Shown here: positions 32,433 through 40,710 of the stretch, piece by piece
How positions within the stretch are numbered: position 1 is the stretch's first letter
Layout of the letters: the number at the start of each line of letters is the position of its first letter
NCBI RefSeq assembly: GCF_014653215.1
Contig: NZ_BNAI01000001.1
Span: 1,079,012 to 1,143,011 of the forward strand
DNA: 64,000 bases
Origin: Pseudolysinimonas yzui
Lineage (GTDB): Bacteria > Actinomycetota > Actinomycetes > Actinomycetales > Microbacteriaceae
Direction of reading: 5' to 3'
Made by a program: the position numbers and the translations under genes
The notes under the pieces: generated by a model
Told to the model about the DNA's origin: nothing
What the model saw: the letters and a program-made list of their open reading frames with translations, nothing else
The model's database searches: none

Positions 32433-33821
32433 TCAGAACACCTTGCCGGGATTGAGGATGTTGCCGGGGTCGAACACCTGCTTGATCTGGCGTTGCAGCG
32501 CATACGAATCGTCGCCGAGTTCGTCGCGCAGCCAGCGCTTCTTGAGGATGCCGACGCCGTGTTCGCCGGTGAGGGTTCCACCGAGCCGCAGGCAGTCGAG
32601 GAACATCTCGTCGGCCGCCGCCCAGACGTGGTCGGGAACGTCGACGTGGCCGCCGATCTCGGGGGCGTCGAAGACGAAGTTGGGATGCAGGTTGCCGTCG
32701 CCGGCGTGCGCGACGGTGGGGATCTCGATGCCGTACTTCGCCGCGATGCGCTCGATCGACGCGAACATCGCGGGCAGCGCGCTGCGCGGCACGGCGACGT
32801 CTTCGATGAGCACGGTGCCGAGCGCCTGGAGCGACGGGTGGAACGCCCGGCGGATGTCGAAGAGCCGCTTGGCTTCGTCGGCATCCTCGGTCAGCTCCAC
32901 CTCGCCGCCGAGCGATCGCATGATCGCGGCGATCGAGGCCGCCTCCTCCGCCGCACCGACACCGTCGGTCTGCGCGAGCAACAGCGAGCCGTCGCCGAGG
33001 TCGATGCCCAGATGCGTCGCGATGTTGCGCACGGCTCCGGCGTCGAGCAGTTCCATGATCGCCGGCGTGATGCCGCTCGCGCTCACCACGCTCGAGGCGC
33101 GCGCCGCCTGTTCGACCGTCGGGAACGCGGCTTTCACCGTCACCGGGACGCCCTTCGGCAGCGGGCGGAGCCGCAGCGTGGCCTCGACGATGACGCCGAG
33201 CGTGCCCTCCGACCCGATCATCAGCGCCGTGAGGTCGTAGCCGGTGACGCCCTTCACGGTGCGATGCCCGAGTTCGAGCAGGCGACCGTCGGCGAGCACG
33301 ACCTTGAGGCCGAGCACCGCCTCGCGGGTGACGCCGTACTTCACGCAGAGCAGGCCGCCGGCGTTGGTGGCGATGTTGCCGCCGATCGTCGAGATCGCCC
33401 GGCTCGCCGGGTCGGGTGCCCACCACAGTCCGCGGTCGAAGATGGCGGCGTTGAGGTCGGCGTTGATCACGCCCGGTTCGACGACGGCGAGTTCGTCGTC
33501 GAGCGACACCTCGAGCACCCGGTTCATGCGCAGGGTGCTGAGCACGATCTCGCCCGCGCTGCCGATCGCCCCACCCGCCAGACCGGTACCCGCTCCGCGC
33601 GGGACCACCGGGATGCCGTGCTCGCTCGCGAAGCGGAGAGTCGCCTGCACGTCGGCGACGGTGCGCGCCTCGACGACGGCGAGCGGGAACGTCGCGGCGA
33701 CGTGGCCCGACTTGTCGGCGCGTGCCTCGTCGAGCGCGGCCTGGTCGGTGCGCACCACCTCGCCGAGCTCGGCCAGCAGTGGCGCGAGCCCCGTGACGGG
33801 CTGGCCGGCCTCGAGGGTCAT
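32433..33821 (-). CDS. GlcD-like FAD-linked oxidase
   Basis: A 462-residue flavoprotein of the glycolate/D-lactate dehydrogenase type. The FAD-binding PCMH domain shows VVPRGAGTGLAGGAIG, then STIGGNIATNAGGLLCVKYG and VKGVTGYDLTALMIGSEGTLG. The C-terminal domain includes VAHAGDGNLHPNF and ends with the family tail GEHGVGILKKRWL...FDPGNILNPGKVF. It would oxidise a 2-hydroxyacid in the cytoplasm. The start ATG 33821 is chosen because a TACGCT box ends seven bases upstream. No GlcE/GlcF partner is adjacent, so it probably works as a single-subunit enzyme. Confidence 0.92.
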   Translation of the reverse strand: MTLEAGQPVTGLAPLLAELGEVVRTDQAALDEARADKSGHVAATFPLAVVEARTVADVQATLRFASEHGIPVVPRGAGTGLAGGAIGSAGEIVLSTLRMNRVLEVSLDDELAVVEPGVINADLNAAIFDRGLWWAPDPASRAISTIGGNIATNAGGLLCVKYGVTREAVLGLKVVLADGRLLELGHRTVKGVTGYDLTALMIGSEGTLGVIVEATLRLRPLPKGVPVTVKAAFPTVEQAARASSVVSASGITPAIMELLDAGAVRNIATHLGIDLGDGSLLLAQTDGVGAAEEAASIAAIMRSLGGEVELTEDADEAKRLFDIRRAFHPSLQALGTVLIEDVAVPRSALPAMFASIERIAAKYGIEIPTVAHAGDGNLHPNFVFDAPEIGGHVDVPDHVWAAADEMFLDCLRLGGTLTGEHGVGILKKRWLRDELGDDSYALQRQIKQVFDPGNILNPGKVF

Positions 33822-33828
33822 GGTCGAC

Positions 33829-33834
33829 AGCGTA
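33829..33834 (-). promoter_or_regulatory. -10 box, leaderless start of GlcD-like gene
   Basis: Minus-strand TACGCT, seven bases before ATG 33821. Confidence 0.45.
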
Positions 33835-33898
33835 TCCGGGCGGAGGCGATGTCTGATTCCCGCCACCGCGGGTCGGTCGTGCGTGCGACGCTGGTCGG

Positions 33899-35314
33899 GT
33901 GGACAGCACCCGGATCGACGATGTCGGCGGGTTCGCGGCGCGCTACAGCGCGCTCGCCTCCCGCGACGCCCGCTTCGACGGGCAGTTCATCGCCGGCGTG
34001 CACAGCACCGGCATCTACTGCCGGCCCAGCTGCCCCGCGATGACGCCCAAGCCGGGCAACGTGTCGTTCTACCGCACCGCGGCCGCCGCTCACGAGGCGG
34101 GGTTGCGGGCCTGCAAGCGGTGCCAGCCGGATGCCGTGCCCGGTTCGCCGGACTGGAATCTGCGCGACGACCTGGCCTCGCGCGCCATGCGTCTCGTGCA
34201 CGACGGCGTCGTCGAACGCGAAGGGGTGCCCGGTCTCGCCGCTCGCCTCGGCTACACCTCGCGTCACGTCACCCGGGTGCTCACCGCCGAACTCGGCGCC
34301 GGACCGCTCGCCCTCGCCCGCGCCCACCGCGCCCAGACCGCACGGTCGCTGCTCGCGGCGACCGATCTGCCGATCGCCGACATCGCCTACGCCGCAGGAT
34401 TCGGCTCGCTGCGCCAGTTCAACGACACGATCGCGGCCGTCTACCGGGCGACCCCGACCGAACTGCGCGCCCTCGCCCGCCGCGGTGCGCCGACCTCCGA
34501 CGACGCCGGCACGATCACCCTGCGGCTTCCTGCTCGGGCGCCGTTCGACGCACCCGGACTGTTCCGCTTCTTCGCCGACCACGGCATCCGCGGTTTCGAA
34601 GAGGGCGACGACACCCGCTTCGCCCGGCCGCTGCCGCTGCCCGGCGGGCGGGCGCAGATCGAGGTCACCCCCGACCCGGCGGGTGTCGTGCTCACCGCTC
34701 GGCTCGCCGCGCTCTCCGACCTGCCCGCGCTCACCGCCCGCGTGCGGCGCATGTTCGACCTCGACGCCGACTCGGTCGCGATCGACGGCCATCTGGCCCG
34801 CGACCCCGACCTCGCGCCCCTCGTCGACGCCGTGCCCGGCATCCGCATCCCGGGCAGCGCGTCGGGTGAGGAGGCGCTGTTCCGCACCCTCGTCGGGCAG
34901 CAGATCTCCGTCGCGGCGGCGCGCACCGTGCTCGGCCGCATCGTCGACCACTTCGGCGACTTCCCCACCGCCGCGCAACTCGCCGACCGCGGGCCCGAAG
35001 TGCTGCGCGGGCCGGCGACGCGGGTCGCCGCCATCCGCCACATCGCCACCGTCATCGCCGCAGGTGACCTGCCGCTCGACCCCGCCACCCCGGTCGCCGA
35101 ACTCCGCGCCCGGCTGCTCGCGCTGCCGGGGGTCGGGCCGTGGACGGCGGAATACCTCGCGATGCGGGCTCTGGGGCATCCCGACGCGTTCCCCGCGACC
35201 GACCTCGTGCTCGCCCAATCCGCCGCCGCCCTCGGCATCACCCCCTCCCCGCGGCCGGCGTGGGCCCCCTGGCGCTCCTACGCCGCCCTGCACCTCTGGA
35301 GAGCGCGCCCGTAG
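33899..35314 (+). CDS. Ada-AlkA fusion: methyl-acceptor/AraC regulator plus DNA glycosylase
   Basis: A 471-residue protein with three parts. The N-terminal Ada zinc domain has cysteines 41, 45, 72 and 75 (YCRPSCP, CKRC); one accepts methyl groups from methylphosphotriesters. An AraC-type helix-turn-helix (about 90-195) follows. The C-terminal AlkA glycosylase has the helix-hairpin-helix LPGVGPWTAEYLAMR and catalytic Asp435 in FPATDLVL. It couples sensing of alkylation to gene induction and excises alkylated bases. The start is GTG 33899. No separate MGMT gene is visible nearby. This fusion is known in actinobacteria. Confidence 0.94.
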   Translation: MDSTRIDDVGGFAARYSALASRDARFDGQFIAGVHSTGIYCRPSCPAMTPKPGNVSFYRTAAAAHEAGLRACKRCQPDAVPGSPDWNLRDDLASRAMRLVHDGVVEREGVPGLAARLGYTSRHVTRVLTAELGAGPLALARAHRAQTARSLLAATDLPIADIAYAAGFGSLRQFNDTIAAVYRATPTELRALARRGAPTSDDAGTITLRLPARAPFDAPGLFRFFADHGIRGFEEGDDTRFARPLPLPGGRAQIEVTPDPAGVVLTARLAALSDLPALTARVRRMFDLDADSVAIDGHLARDPDLAPLVDAVPGIRIPGSASGEEALFRTLVGQQISVAAARTVLGRIVDHFGDFPTAAQLADRGPEVLRGPATRVAAIRHIATVIAAGDLPLDPATPVAELRARLLALPGVGPWTAEYLAMRALGHPDAFPATDLVLAQSAAALGITPSPRPAWAPWRSYAALHLWRARP

Positions 35315-35338
35315 CCGAACCCCGCGCGCCCAGGGCGT

Positions 35339-35344
35339 TAGCCT
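35339..35344 (+). promoter_or_regulatory. -10 box, leaderless start of glycosyltransferase
   Basis: TAGCCT, seven bases before ATG 35352. Fixes this start within a longer open frame. Confidence 0.5.
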
Positions 35345-35351
35345 GGGGCCG

Positions 35352-36098
35352 ATGTTCGTCTCGGTGGTGATCCCCGCACTCAACGACGCGGCAATGCTCG
35401 CGCGCTGCCTCACGTCGCTCGCGCAGCAAAGGCGGGTGCCCGACGAGATCGTCGTCGTCGACAACGGGTCGACCGACGACACCCGTGCCGTCGCGGAGGC
35501 GGCAGGCGCCCGGGTGATCTGGGAACCGATCCGCGGCATCCCCCGCGCCTCGGCGGCCGGCTACGACGCGGCCCGAGGTGAACTGATCGCGCGGATCGAC
35601 GCCGACTCGGTGTGCCCACCCGAATGGCTCGAACGTGCCATCGCCGCGTTCGACGCCGATCCCGACCTCGCCGTGATCTCCGGCTCGGGCGAGTTCTACG
35701 ACGCGGGGCCGCTGAAACGTCGGCTCGGCAAGTCGTGGTGGGTCGGCGGTCTGTACTGGTCGATGACGATCTACCTCGGACACGCGCCGATCTTCGGATC
35801 CAACTTCGCGATGCGCCGCGCCGTGTGGAACGAACTCGCCCCCGAAGTGCACCGTGAGGAGGTCGACATCCACGACGACCTCGATCTGAGCCTGCACATC
35901 AAGCCGTGGATGGCGGTGCGCTACGACCCCGACCTCGTGGTGGGCATCTCGGCCCGGCCGTTCGACACCTGGACCGGGTTCACCCGGCGACTGTCGTGGA
36001 TCATCCCGACGCTGCGCAACCACTGGCCCGACGATTCCCCGTGGGCCAGGAGGTCAGCCCGTCGTCGCTTCGCCGAACAGCGCGATCATGTCGCGTGA
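35352..36098 (+). CDS. GT2-family glycosyltransferase
   Basis: A 248-residue GT-A fold enzyme. VSVVIPALNDAAMLARCL begins the nucleotide-sugar-binding domain; DNGSTDDT and the metal-binding DADSV (in LIARIDADSVCPPEWL) are present. The acceptor-side EEVDIHDDLDLSLHI replaces the usual ED motif. It would transfer a sugar from a nucleotide donor to a lipid or polysaccharide at the inner face of the membrane. No transmembrane segment is obvious. The 3' end overlaps the convergent hydrolase gene by 45 bases. Donor and product unknown. Confidence 0.9.
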   Translation: MFVSVVIPALNDAAMLARCLTSLAQQRRVPDEIVVVDNGSTDDTRAVAEAAGARVIWEPIRGIPRASAAGYDAARGELIARIDADSVCPPEWLERAIAAFDADPDLAVISGSGEFYDAGPLKRRLGKSWWVGGLYWSMTIYLGHAPIFGSNFAMRRAVWNELAPEVHREEVDIHDDLDLSLHIKPWMAVRYDPDLVVGISARPFDTWTGFTRRLSWIIPTLRNHWPDDSPWARRSARRRFAEQRDHVA

Positions 36099-36959
36099 AA
36101 GCTGGTGCGGCGCCGTCTCGCACGGGCTGTGGCCGGTCGGGTAGACGACGAGGCGGGCGCCGATCCGTTCGGCGAACTCCGCATGTAGCTGAGTCGGCCA
36201 CAGGTCGTGCGAGCCGACGGCCACCAGTTTCGGCACCGGGGAGGCGGCGACCTGGTCGCGCACGTCGGGGGCACGCTTCATGAGCCGGATGATGTCTTCC
36301 ATGCTGCGCCGGCTGGTGTAGTCGAACCGCATCCGCACGAACTCGAGCCGCTGCGGCGGCACGTGGTTCTTGTTGGTGCGGATCCCCCAGGTCATCAGCG
36401 CCGCACCGATGCGGCCGCCGGCGAGGAAGGTGTACGGACCGAGGCCGCGCACCCCGCGGAATCCGTTGCCCGGCTCCGGGGGCGTCGCCAGCAGGGTGAG
36501 GCTGCGCACCAGGTCCGGTCGGCGCACGAGCACGAGTTTCGCGACGGTACCGGCGAACGAGTAGCCCAGCACATGGGCGGGGCCGCCGTCGTCGAGGAAC
36601 GCGACGAGGTCGTTGACGAAGAGGTCGTAGTCGTAGCGTCGCCCGGGCGGCGGGCCGGCCTTCCCCGACTCGTACTGACCCGCCATGTCGAACGACTGCA
36701 CGAAGTAGCCGGCCGCCGCCAGCACCGGCAGCATGAGCACGAAGTCCTCTTTCGACCCCGAGACGCCGGGCACGAGAACGACCCGGGGATGCGTGGGGTC
36801 GCCGAGCGAGACGACCGCGAGTTCCCCGCTCGGGGCCGTGAACCGCGACCGCACCGAACCCGGGGCCGGCACCGTCCAATCGCGGTCGACGAGCGCGCGG
36901 TCGAGACGCTCGGCCTCGTCGGCGGGTTCGCCCGAGACCTCCTGATGGTGGTCGAACAC
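36054..36959 (-). CDS. Alpha/beta-fold hydrolase
   Basis: A 301-residue hydrolase. The nucleophile elbow is GYSFAGTVAKLVL, preceded by the oxyanion region VVLVPGVSGSKEDFV; the acid Asp is in AVGSHDLWP and His in YPTGHSPCET. The GTG at 36959 is preferred because TATCCT ends six bases upstream; a GTG at 37016 would overlap the divergent start at 37010. Substrate unknown. The end overlaps the glycosyltransferase by 45 bases. Confidence 0.85.
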   Translation of the reverse strand: MFDHHQEVSGEPADEAERLDRALVDRDWTVPAPGSVRSRFTAPSGELAVVSLGDPTHPRVVLVPGVSGSKEDFVLMLPVLAAAGYFVQSFDMAGQYESGKAGPPPGRRYDYDLFVNDLVAFLDDGGPAHVLGYSFAGTVAKLVLVRRPDLVRSLTLLATPPEPGNGFRGVRGLGPYTFLAGGRIGAALMTWGIRTNKNHVPPQRLEFVRMRFDYTSRRSMEDIIRLMKRAPDVRDQVAASPVPKLVAVGSHDLWPTQLHAEFAERIGARLVVYPTGHSPCETAPHQLSRDMIALFGEATTG

Positions 36960-36965
36960 CTCGTC

Positions 36966-36971
36966 AGGATA
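36966..36971 (-). promoter_or_regulatory. -10 box, leaderless start of hydrolase
   Basis: Minus-strand TATCCT, six bases before the GTG at 36959; decides between two candidate starts. Confidence 0.45.
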
Positions 36972-36997
36972 CTGATGCCGCGGCCGACCACGCGGCC

Positions 36998-37003
36998 TAG
37001 CAT
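36998..37003 (+). promoter_or_regulatory. -10 box, leaderless start of DUF6328 gene
   Basis: TAGCAT, six bases before ATG 37010; it and the opposite-strand box at 36966 define a compact divergent promoter region. Confidence 0.5.
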
Positions 37004-37009
37004 CGAAGG

Positions 37010-37471
37010 ATGGCACCTGCCGGAGAAACCCCGTCGGAACGGATCGCCCGCAACTGGGACGAGATCCTGCAGGAACTGCGGGTCACCCAGACCGGCACGC
37101 AGATCCTGCTCGGGTTCCTGCTGACCATCCCGTTCCAGGCGGCGTTCGCCGACCTCGACGGCGGGCAGATCGTGGTCTACCTGACGCTCGTCGTCGTCGC
37201 GGCGGTCGCCACCATCCTCGCCCTCTCCCCCGTCGCGCTGCACCGCGCGCTATTCCGGCGCGACGCGAAACCGCAGCTCGTGCTGGCCGCGAATGTGCTG
37301 CTGCGGCTCGCCCTCGCGGCGATCGCGCTGGCACTGAGCGGCACCGTCTTCCTCATCTTCGACGTCGTCGTCGGTCACACCGCGGCCCTCATCGCCGGTG
37401 GCGTCACCCTCGCCGCCACCCTCGCGATGTGGGCGGTGCTGCCGTCGTTCCTGCGCGGGCCGCCGGAGTGA
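37010..37471 (+). CDS. DUF6328 membrane protein
   Basis: A 153-residue protein with the DUF6328 pattern. A soluble N terminus ERIARNWDEILQELRVTQTGTQILLGFLL leads into the first membrane segment, followed by three more segments and a short tail. The gene is translationally coupled to the YihY gene by a GTGA overlap. DUF6328 proteins are frequent in actinobacteria but uncharacterised. Codon use matches the flanks. Confidence 0.85.
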   Translation: MAPAGETPSERIARNWDEILQELRVTQTGTQILLGFLLTIPFQAAFADLDGGQIVVYLTLVVVAAVATILALSPVALHRALFRRDAKPQLVLAANVLLRLALAAIALALSGTVFLIFDVVVGHTAALIAGGVTLAATLAMWAVLPSFLRGPPE

Positions 37472-38409
37472 CCTCCTCCGACGCATCCCGTCGGGTCGCG
37501 GGTTGGCGGGTCGCCGTGCGCCGCGCCATGCACGGCTTCATGCAGCACCGCGGAATCGACGCGGCCGCCGCCCTCACCTTCTACGCACTGCTCGCGCTGC
37601 TGCCGGGGGCCCTCGCGGTCGTGTCGGTCTTCGCGATCTTCGACGACCGCGATCGGGCGGTCGAAGATCTCGTCGCCGTGCTCGACACCGTTCTGCCCGA
37701 CCGCGCCGCCCACGACCTCGAAGGCGTGCTGCGCGAACTGCTGGCGCTCGACAATCCCTACCTCGCCCTCGGCATCGCCCTCGTGCTGGTGCTCTGGACG
37801 ACCTCGGGATACGCCACGGCATTCGGACGCTCGGTGAACAGCAGCTACGGCGTCGAGGAAGGCCGGCCGTTCTGGGCGTTCCGGGCTCGGATGCTGGCCG
37901 TCGCCGTCGTCCTCGACCTGCTCGCCGCCGTCGTCGTCACCGTTTTGCTCGGCCCCGGCGATCTTCCGGTGTGGGCGTTCCTGCGTTGGCCGGTGCTGCT
38001 GGCGTTCTCCATCCTGTTCGTCGCGGTGCTCTACGCCTCGGCACCCAACGTGATCCGGCCGCGTCTGCGGTGGGTGACCGTGGGATCGAGCGTCGCCATC
38101 CTGATCTGGATCATCGCGACCGCAGGTTTCGCGCTGTACGTCGCGCTCGTCGACCACGGCGCGATCTACGGCTCACTCGGCGGGGTGATCGTCGGGCTGC
38201 TCTGGCTGTATCTCGGGAATGCCGCGCTCGTCGCGGGGGTCGAGCTGGATGCCGAATTCACCCGCATCAAGCAGCTCGCGAACGGCGAAGACGTGGCCCG
38301 CTCGCTGAACCTGCCGGTGCGCGACACCCGGCGCATCCGCACCCTGGGCCGCCAGCGCCGCGCCGACATCGCCGCCGCTCGCGAGCTCCAGGAGGATGCC
38401 GACGGCTGA
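37468..38409 (+). CDS. YihY/BrkB family inner-membrane protein
   Basis: A 313-residue protein with six predicted membrane segments. Family motifs seen are DAAAALTFYALLALLPGALAVVSV, then SSYGVEEGRPFWAFRARML and the closing GSLGGVIVGLLWLYLGNAALVAGVELDAE. Formerly mis-called RNase BN, these proteins are now considered membrane proteins of uncertain, possibly transporter-like, function. The GTG at 37468 overlaps the previous stop. The cytoplasmic C-terminal tail is basic and about 45 residues long. Confidence 0.92.
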   Translation: MTSSDASRRVAGWRVAVRRAMHGFMQHRGIDAAAALTFYALLALLPGALAVVSVFAIFDDRDRAVEDLVAVLDTVLPDRAAHDLEGVLRELLALDNPYLALGIALVLVLWTTSGYATAFGRSVNSSYGVEEGRPFWAFRARMLAVAVVLDLLAAVVVTVLLGPGDLPVWAFLRWPVLLAFSILFVAVLYASAPNVIRPRLRWVTVGSSVAILIWIIATAGFALYVALVDHGAIYGSLGGVIVGLLWLYLGNAALVAGVELDAEFTRIKQLANGEDVARSLNLPVRDTRRIRTLGRQRRADIAAARELQEDADG

Positions 38410-38461
38410 CCCGACGGAATCTCTGCCCCGGCGGGATCGGCGGAAGGAAAATGATCCGCGC

Positions 38462-38467
38462 TAGCGT
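38462..38467 (+). promoter_or_regulatory. -10 box, leaderless start of molybdoenzyme gene
   Basis: TAGCGT, six bases before ATG 38474. Confidence 0.5.
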
Positions 38468-38473
38468 GAACGC

Positions 38474-39064
38474 ATGTCGTTCATCACGCGCGGATTCTCG
38501 GGCGCGGGGCGGGAACGCGACCCGCGGCTGCCCCCCGGGCAGACCCTGGTCGCCGACTGGCCCGTGCTCTCGGCCGGCCCCACCCCCGATGTCAGCACCG
38601 ACGACTGGTCGTTCTCGGTGCGCACCGAGACCGGCCTCACCACATGGACCTGGGACGAGCTGCTCGCCCTCGGCGTCGAAGACGTGACCGTCGACATCCA
38701 CTGCGTCACCCACTGGACGAAACTCGACATGGACTGGCGCGGAGTTCCGCTCGACGCGATCTTCGAGAACATCGAGACGAGCGCCGACTACGTCATGGTG
38801 CACAGCCACGGCGGCTACACGACGAACGTCGCGCTCGACGATCTGCTCGGCGGCAAAGCCTGGATCGCGAACGAGGCCGAAGGCGAGCCGCTCGAACCCG
38901 AGCACGGCGGCCCGGCACGGCTGCTGGTTCCCGCGCTGTACTTCTGGAAGAGCGCCAAGTGGGTGCGCGGCCTGGTGATGATGGATGACGACGAGCCCGG
39001 CTTCTGGGAGCAGAACGGGTACCACATGCACGGCGACCCCTGGACCGAAGAGCGATATTGGTAG
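38474..39064 (+). CDS. Sulfite-oxidase-like molybdopterin oxidoreductase
   Basis: A 196-residue protein of the short sulfite-oxidase superfamily (YuiH-like). The molybdenum ligand cysteine is Cys77 in DIHCVTHWTKLDMDW, and family blocks YVMVHSHGGYTTNVAL and ALYFWKSAKWVRG follow. There is no twin-arginine signal, so it should be cytoplasmic, unlike MsrP. The following gene encodes a ferredoxin-reductase-like flavoprotein, so the pair likely forms an electron-transfer unit from NAD(P)H to an oxidised substrate such as sulfoxide or oxyanion; this is inference. Confidence 0.92.
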   Translation: MSFITRGFSGAGRERDPRLPPGQTLVADWPVLSAGPTPDVSTDDWSFSVRTETGLTTWTWDELLALGVEDVTVDIHCVTHWTKLDMDWRGVPLDAIFENIETSADYVMVHSHGGYTTNVALDDLLGGKAWIANEAEGEPLEPEHGGPARLLVPALYFWKSAKWVRGLVMMDDDEPGFWEQNGYHMHGDPWTEERYW

Positions 39065-39086
39065 CTAGCAGAGTGGTGAGGGCGGG

Positions 39087-39827
39087 TTGGTAAACCGCAT
39101 CCGGCCCGCGTGGCTCGTTGCGACCGTCACCGAGGTGCTGCCGGAAACCGCGACCGCGCGCCGCATCGTGCTCGACGTTCCCGGCTGGCCGGGCAACGAC
39201 GCCGGGTCGCACCTCGACATCCGGCTCACCGCCCCCGACGGGTATCAGGCGAGCCGCTCGTACTCGATCGCGTCATACGGCCCGTCGTCGCGGGTGGTGC
39301 TCTCGGTCGACGACATCCCCACCGGCGAGGTGTCGCCGTTCCTCACCCACGAGTTGCGGGCCGGCGACCAGATCGAGGTGCACGGCCCGCTCGGGGCGTA
39401 CTTCGTCTGGCGTCCCGCCGGCTTCGGCTCGACGACCGGCCCGGTGCAGCTCATCGGCGGCGGGTCGGGAATCGTGCCGCTCTACGCGATCGCCCGCGCC
39501 GCGGCCGACGCGGGACGGATGGCCGACTTCCGGCTGCTGACGAGTGTGCGTTCTCCGGAGGACCAGTTCTTCGCCACCGAATTGGATGCCCTCGCCGCGG
39601 CGGGTCTGCGCATCGACCGGGTCTACACCCGCGCCGCGCCTTCGGGGTGGCCCGTTGCTCCCGGCCGGCTCACCCGGGATTCGCTGGCCGCCGTCATCCC
39701 GGATGCGGCGACGATCGAGCGCTCCTACGTGTGCGGCCCCACCCCGTTCGTCGAAGCGGTCGCGGGGTGGCTCATCGACCTCGGCCACTCCCCCGGCACG
39801 ATCCGCACCGAGCGCTTCGGCGGCTGA
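39087..39827 (+). CDS. Ferredoxin-reductase-type flavoprotein, partner of molybdoenzyme
   Basis: A 246-residue FNR-fold protein: an FAD-binding domain with RSYSIAS, and an NAD(P)-binding domain with IGGGSGIVPLYAI and YVCGPTPFVEAVAGWL. It lacks a 2Fe-2S domain, so it resembles the reductase half of oxygenase reductases. It starts at TTG 39087, 22 bases after the molybdoenzyme gene, and probably supplies its electrons. It ends seven bases before the convergent ku gene. Confidence 0.9.
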   Translation: MVNRIRPAWLVATVTEVLPETATARRIVLDVPGWPGNDAGSHLDIRLTAPDGYQASRSYSIASYGPSSRVVLSVDDIPTGEVSPFLTHELRAGDQIEVHGPLGAYFVWRPAGFGSTTGPVQLIGGGSGIVPLYAIARAAADAGRMADFRLLTSVRSPEDQFFATELDALAAAGLRIDRVYTRAAPSGWPVAPGRLTRDSLAAVIPDAATIERSYVCGPTPFVEAVAGWLIDLGHSPGTIRTERFGG

Positions 39828-39833
39828 GGAGGG

Positions 39834-40673
39834 TCAGCCGGCCTTCTTCTTCTTCGCGGCGGCGGGCTTCTTCTTGGGAGCTTCGTCGGCATCCGACCGC
39901 TTGGATTCCACCGAGCGACGCAACGCCTCCATGAGGTCGAGCACTTCGCCGCCGCCCTCGGTTTCGCGCCCGAAGGTGGCTTCGGTGTCGAGCGCGTCGC
40001 CCTGTTCGAGTTTCGCCTCGATGAGGGTCTTCAGCTGTTCCTGGTACTCGTCGGTGAACTTCTCGGGGGTGAAGTCGCTCGCGAACGACTCGACCAGTTG
40101 CCGGCCCATCTTGAGTTCGTCGGCCGAGATGCGCGGGGTCTCGTCCAGTTCGGGGAACCGGGCCTCGCGCACCTCGTCTTCCCAGAGCAGGGTCTGAAGC
40201 ACGAGCACGTCATCCCGCACCCGGAGAGCTGCGAGCCGGGTCTTCTGCCGCAGCGCGAACTGCACGATCGCGGTGCGGTCGGAGTCTTCCAGGGTGCGGC
40301 GCAGCAGCACGTAGGCCTTGTTCGACTTCGAGTCGGGCGCGAGGTAGTAGGCCTTCTCGAACATGATCGGGTCGATCTGGTCGTTCGGCACGAACTCGAC
40401 GACGTCGATGTCTTTGCTGCGCTCCACCGGCAGCGCGGCGATGTCGTCATCGGTGAGGATGACGGTCTCCTCGCCGTCGACGTACGCCTTCGCGATGTGC
40501 TCGTAGTCGACGACCTTGCCGCACACCTCGCACTTGCGCTGATACCGGATGCGCCCGCCGTCCTCGTCGTGCACCTGGTGCAGCGACACGTCGTGGTCTT
40601 CGGTCGCCGAATAGAGCTTCACGGGCACGTTGACCAGCCCGAAGCTGAGCGAACCCTTCCAGATGGAGCGCAT
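39834..40673 (-). CDS. ku: Non-homologous end-joining protein Ku
   Basis: A 279-residue bacterial Ku. MRSIWKGSLSFGLVNVPVKLYSAT and CEVCGKVVDYEHIAKAYV are core signatures, and the tail ends in a lysine/alanine-rich KKKPAAAKKKKAG that aids DNA binding in other actinobacteria. Ku forms homodimeric rings on double-strand ends and recruits LigD. The start is ATG 40673; a longer frame upstream is ruled out by the divergent ligD start at 40711. Confidence 0.97.
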   Translation of the reverse strand: MRSIWKGSLSFGLVNVPVKLYSATEDHDVSLHQVHDEDGGRIRYQRKCEVCGKVVDYEHIAKAYVDGEETVILTDDDIAALPVERSKDIDVVEFVPNDQIDPIMFEKAYYLAPDSKSNKAYVLLRRTLEDSDRTAIVQFALRQKTRLAALRVRDDVLVLQTLLWEDEVREARFPELDETPRISADELKMGRQLVESFASDFTPEKFTDEYQEQLKTLIEAKLEQGDALDTEATFGRETEGGGEVLDLMEALRRSVESKRSDADEAPKKKPAAAKKKKAG

Positions 40674-40697
40674 CTGCCCATTCTCGCCCCCGGTGGG

Positions 40698-40703
40698 TAG
40701 CTT
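40698..40703 (+). promoter_or_regulatory. -10 box, leaderless start of ligD
   Basis: TAGCTT, seven bases before GTG 40711. The 37-base ku-ligD gap must hold both promoters. Confidence 0.5.
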
Positions 40704-40710
40704 GGGAAAG

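Noticed and set aside
32404-33909. 501-residue ORF overlapping the GlcD-like gene
   Set aside because: Out-of-frame; the GlcD frame has FAD motifs and a promoter box.
36960-37016. Longer start for the alpha/beta hydrolase
   Set aside because: It would overlap the divergent DUF6328 start, and a TATCCT box supports GTG 36959.
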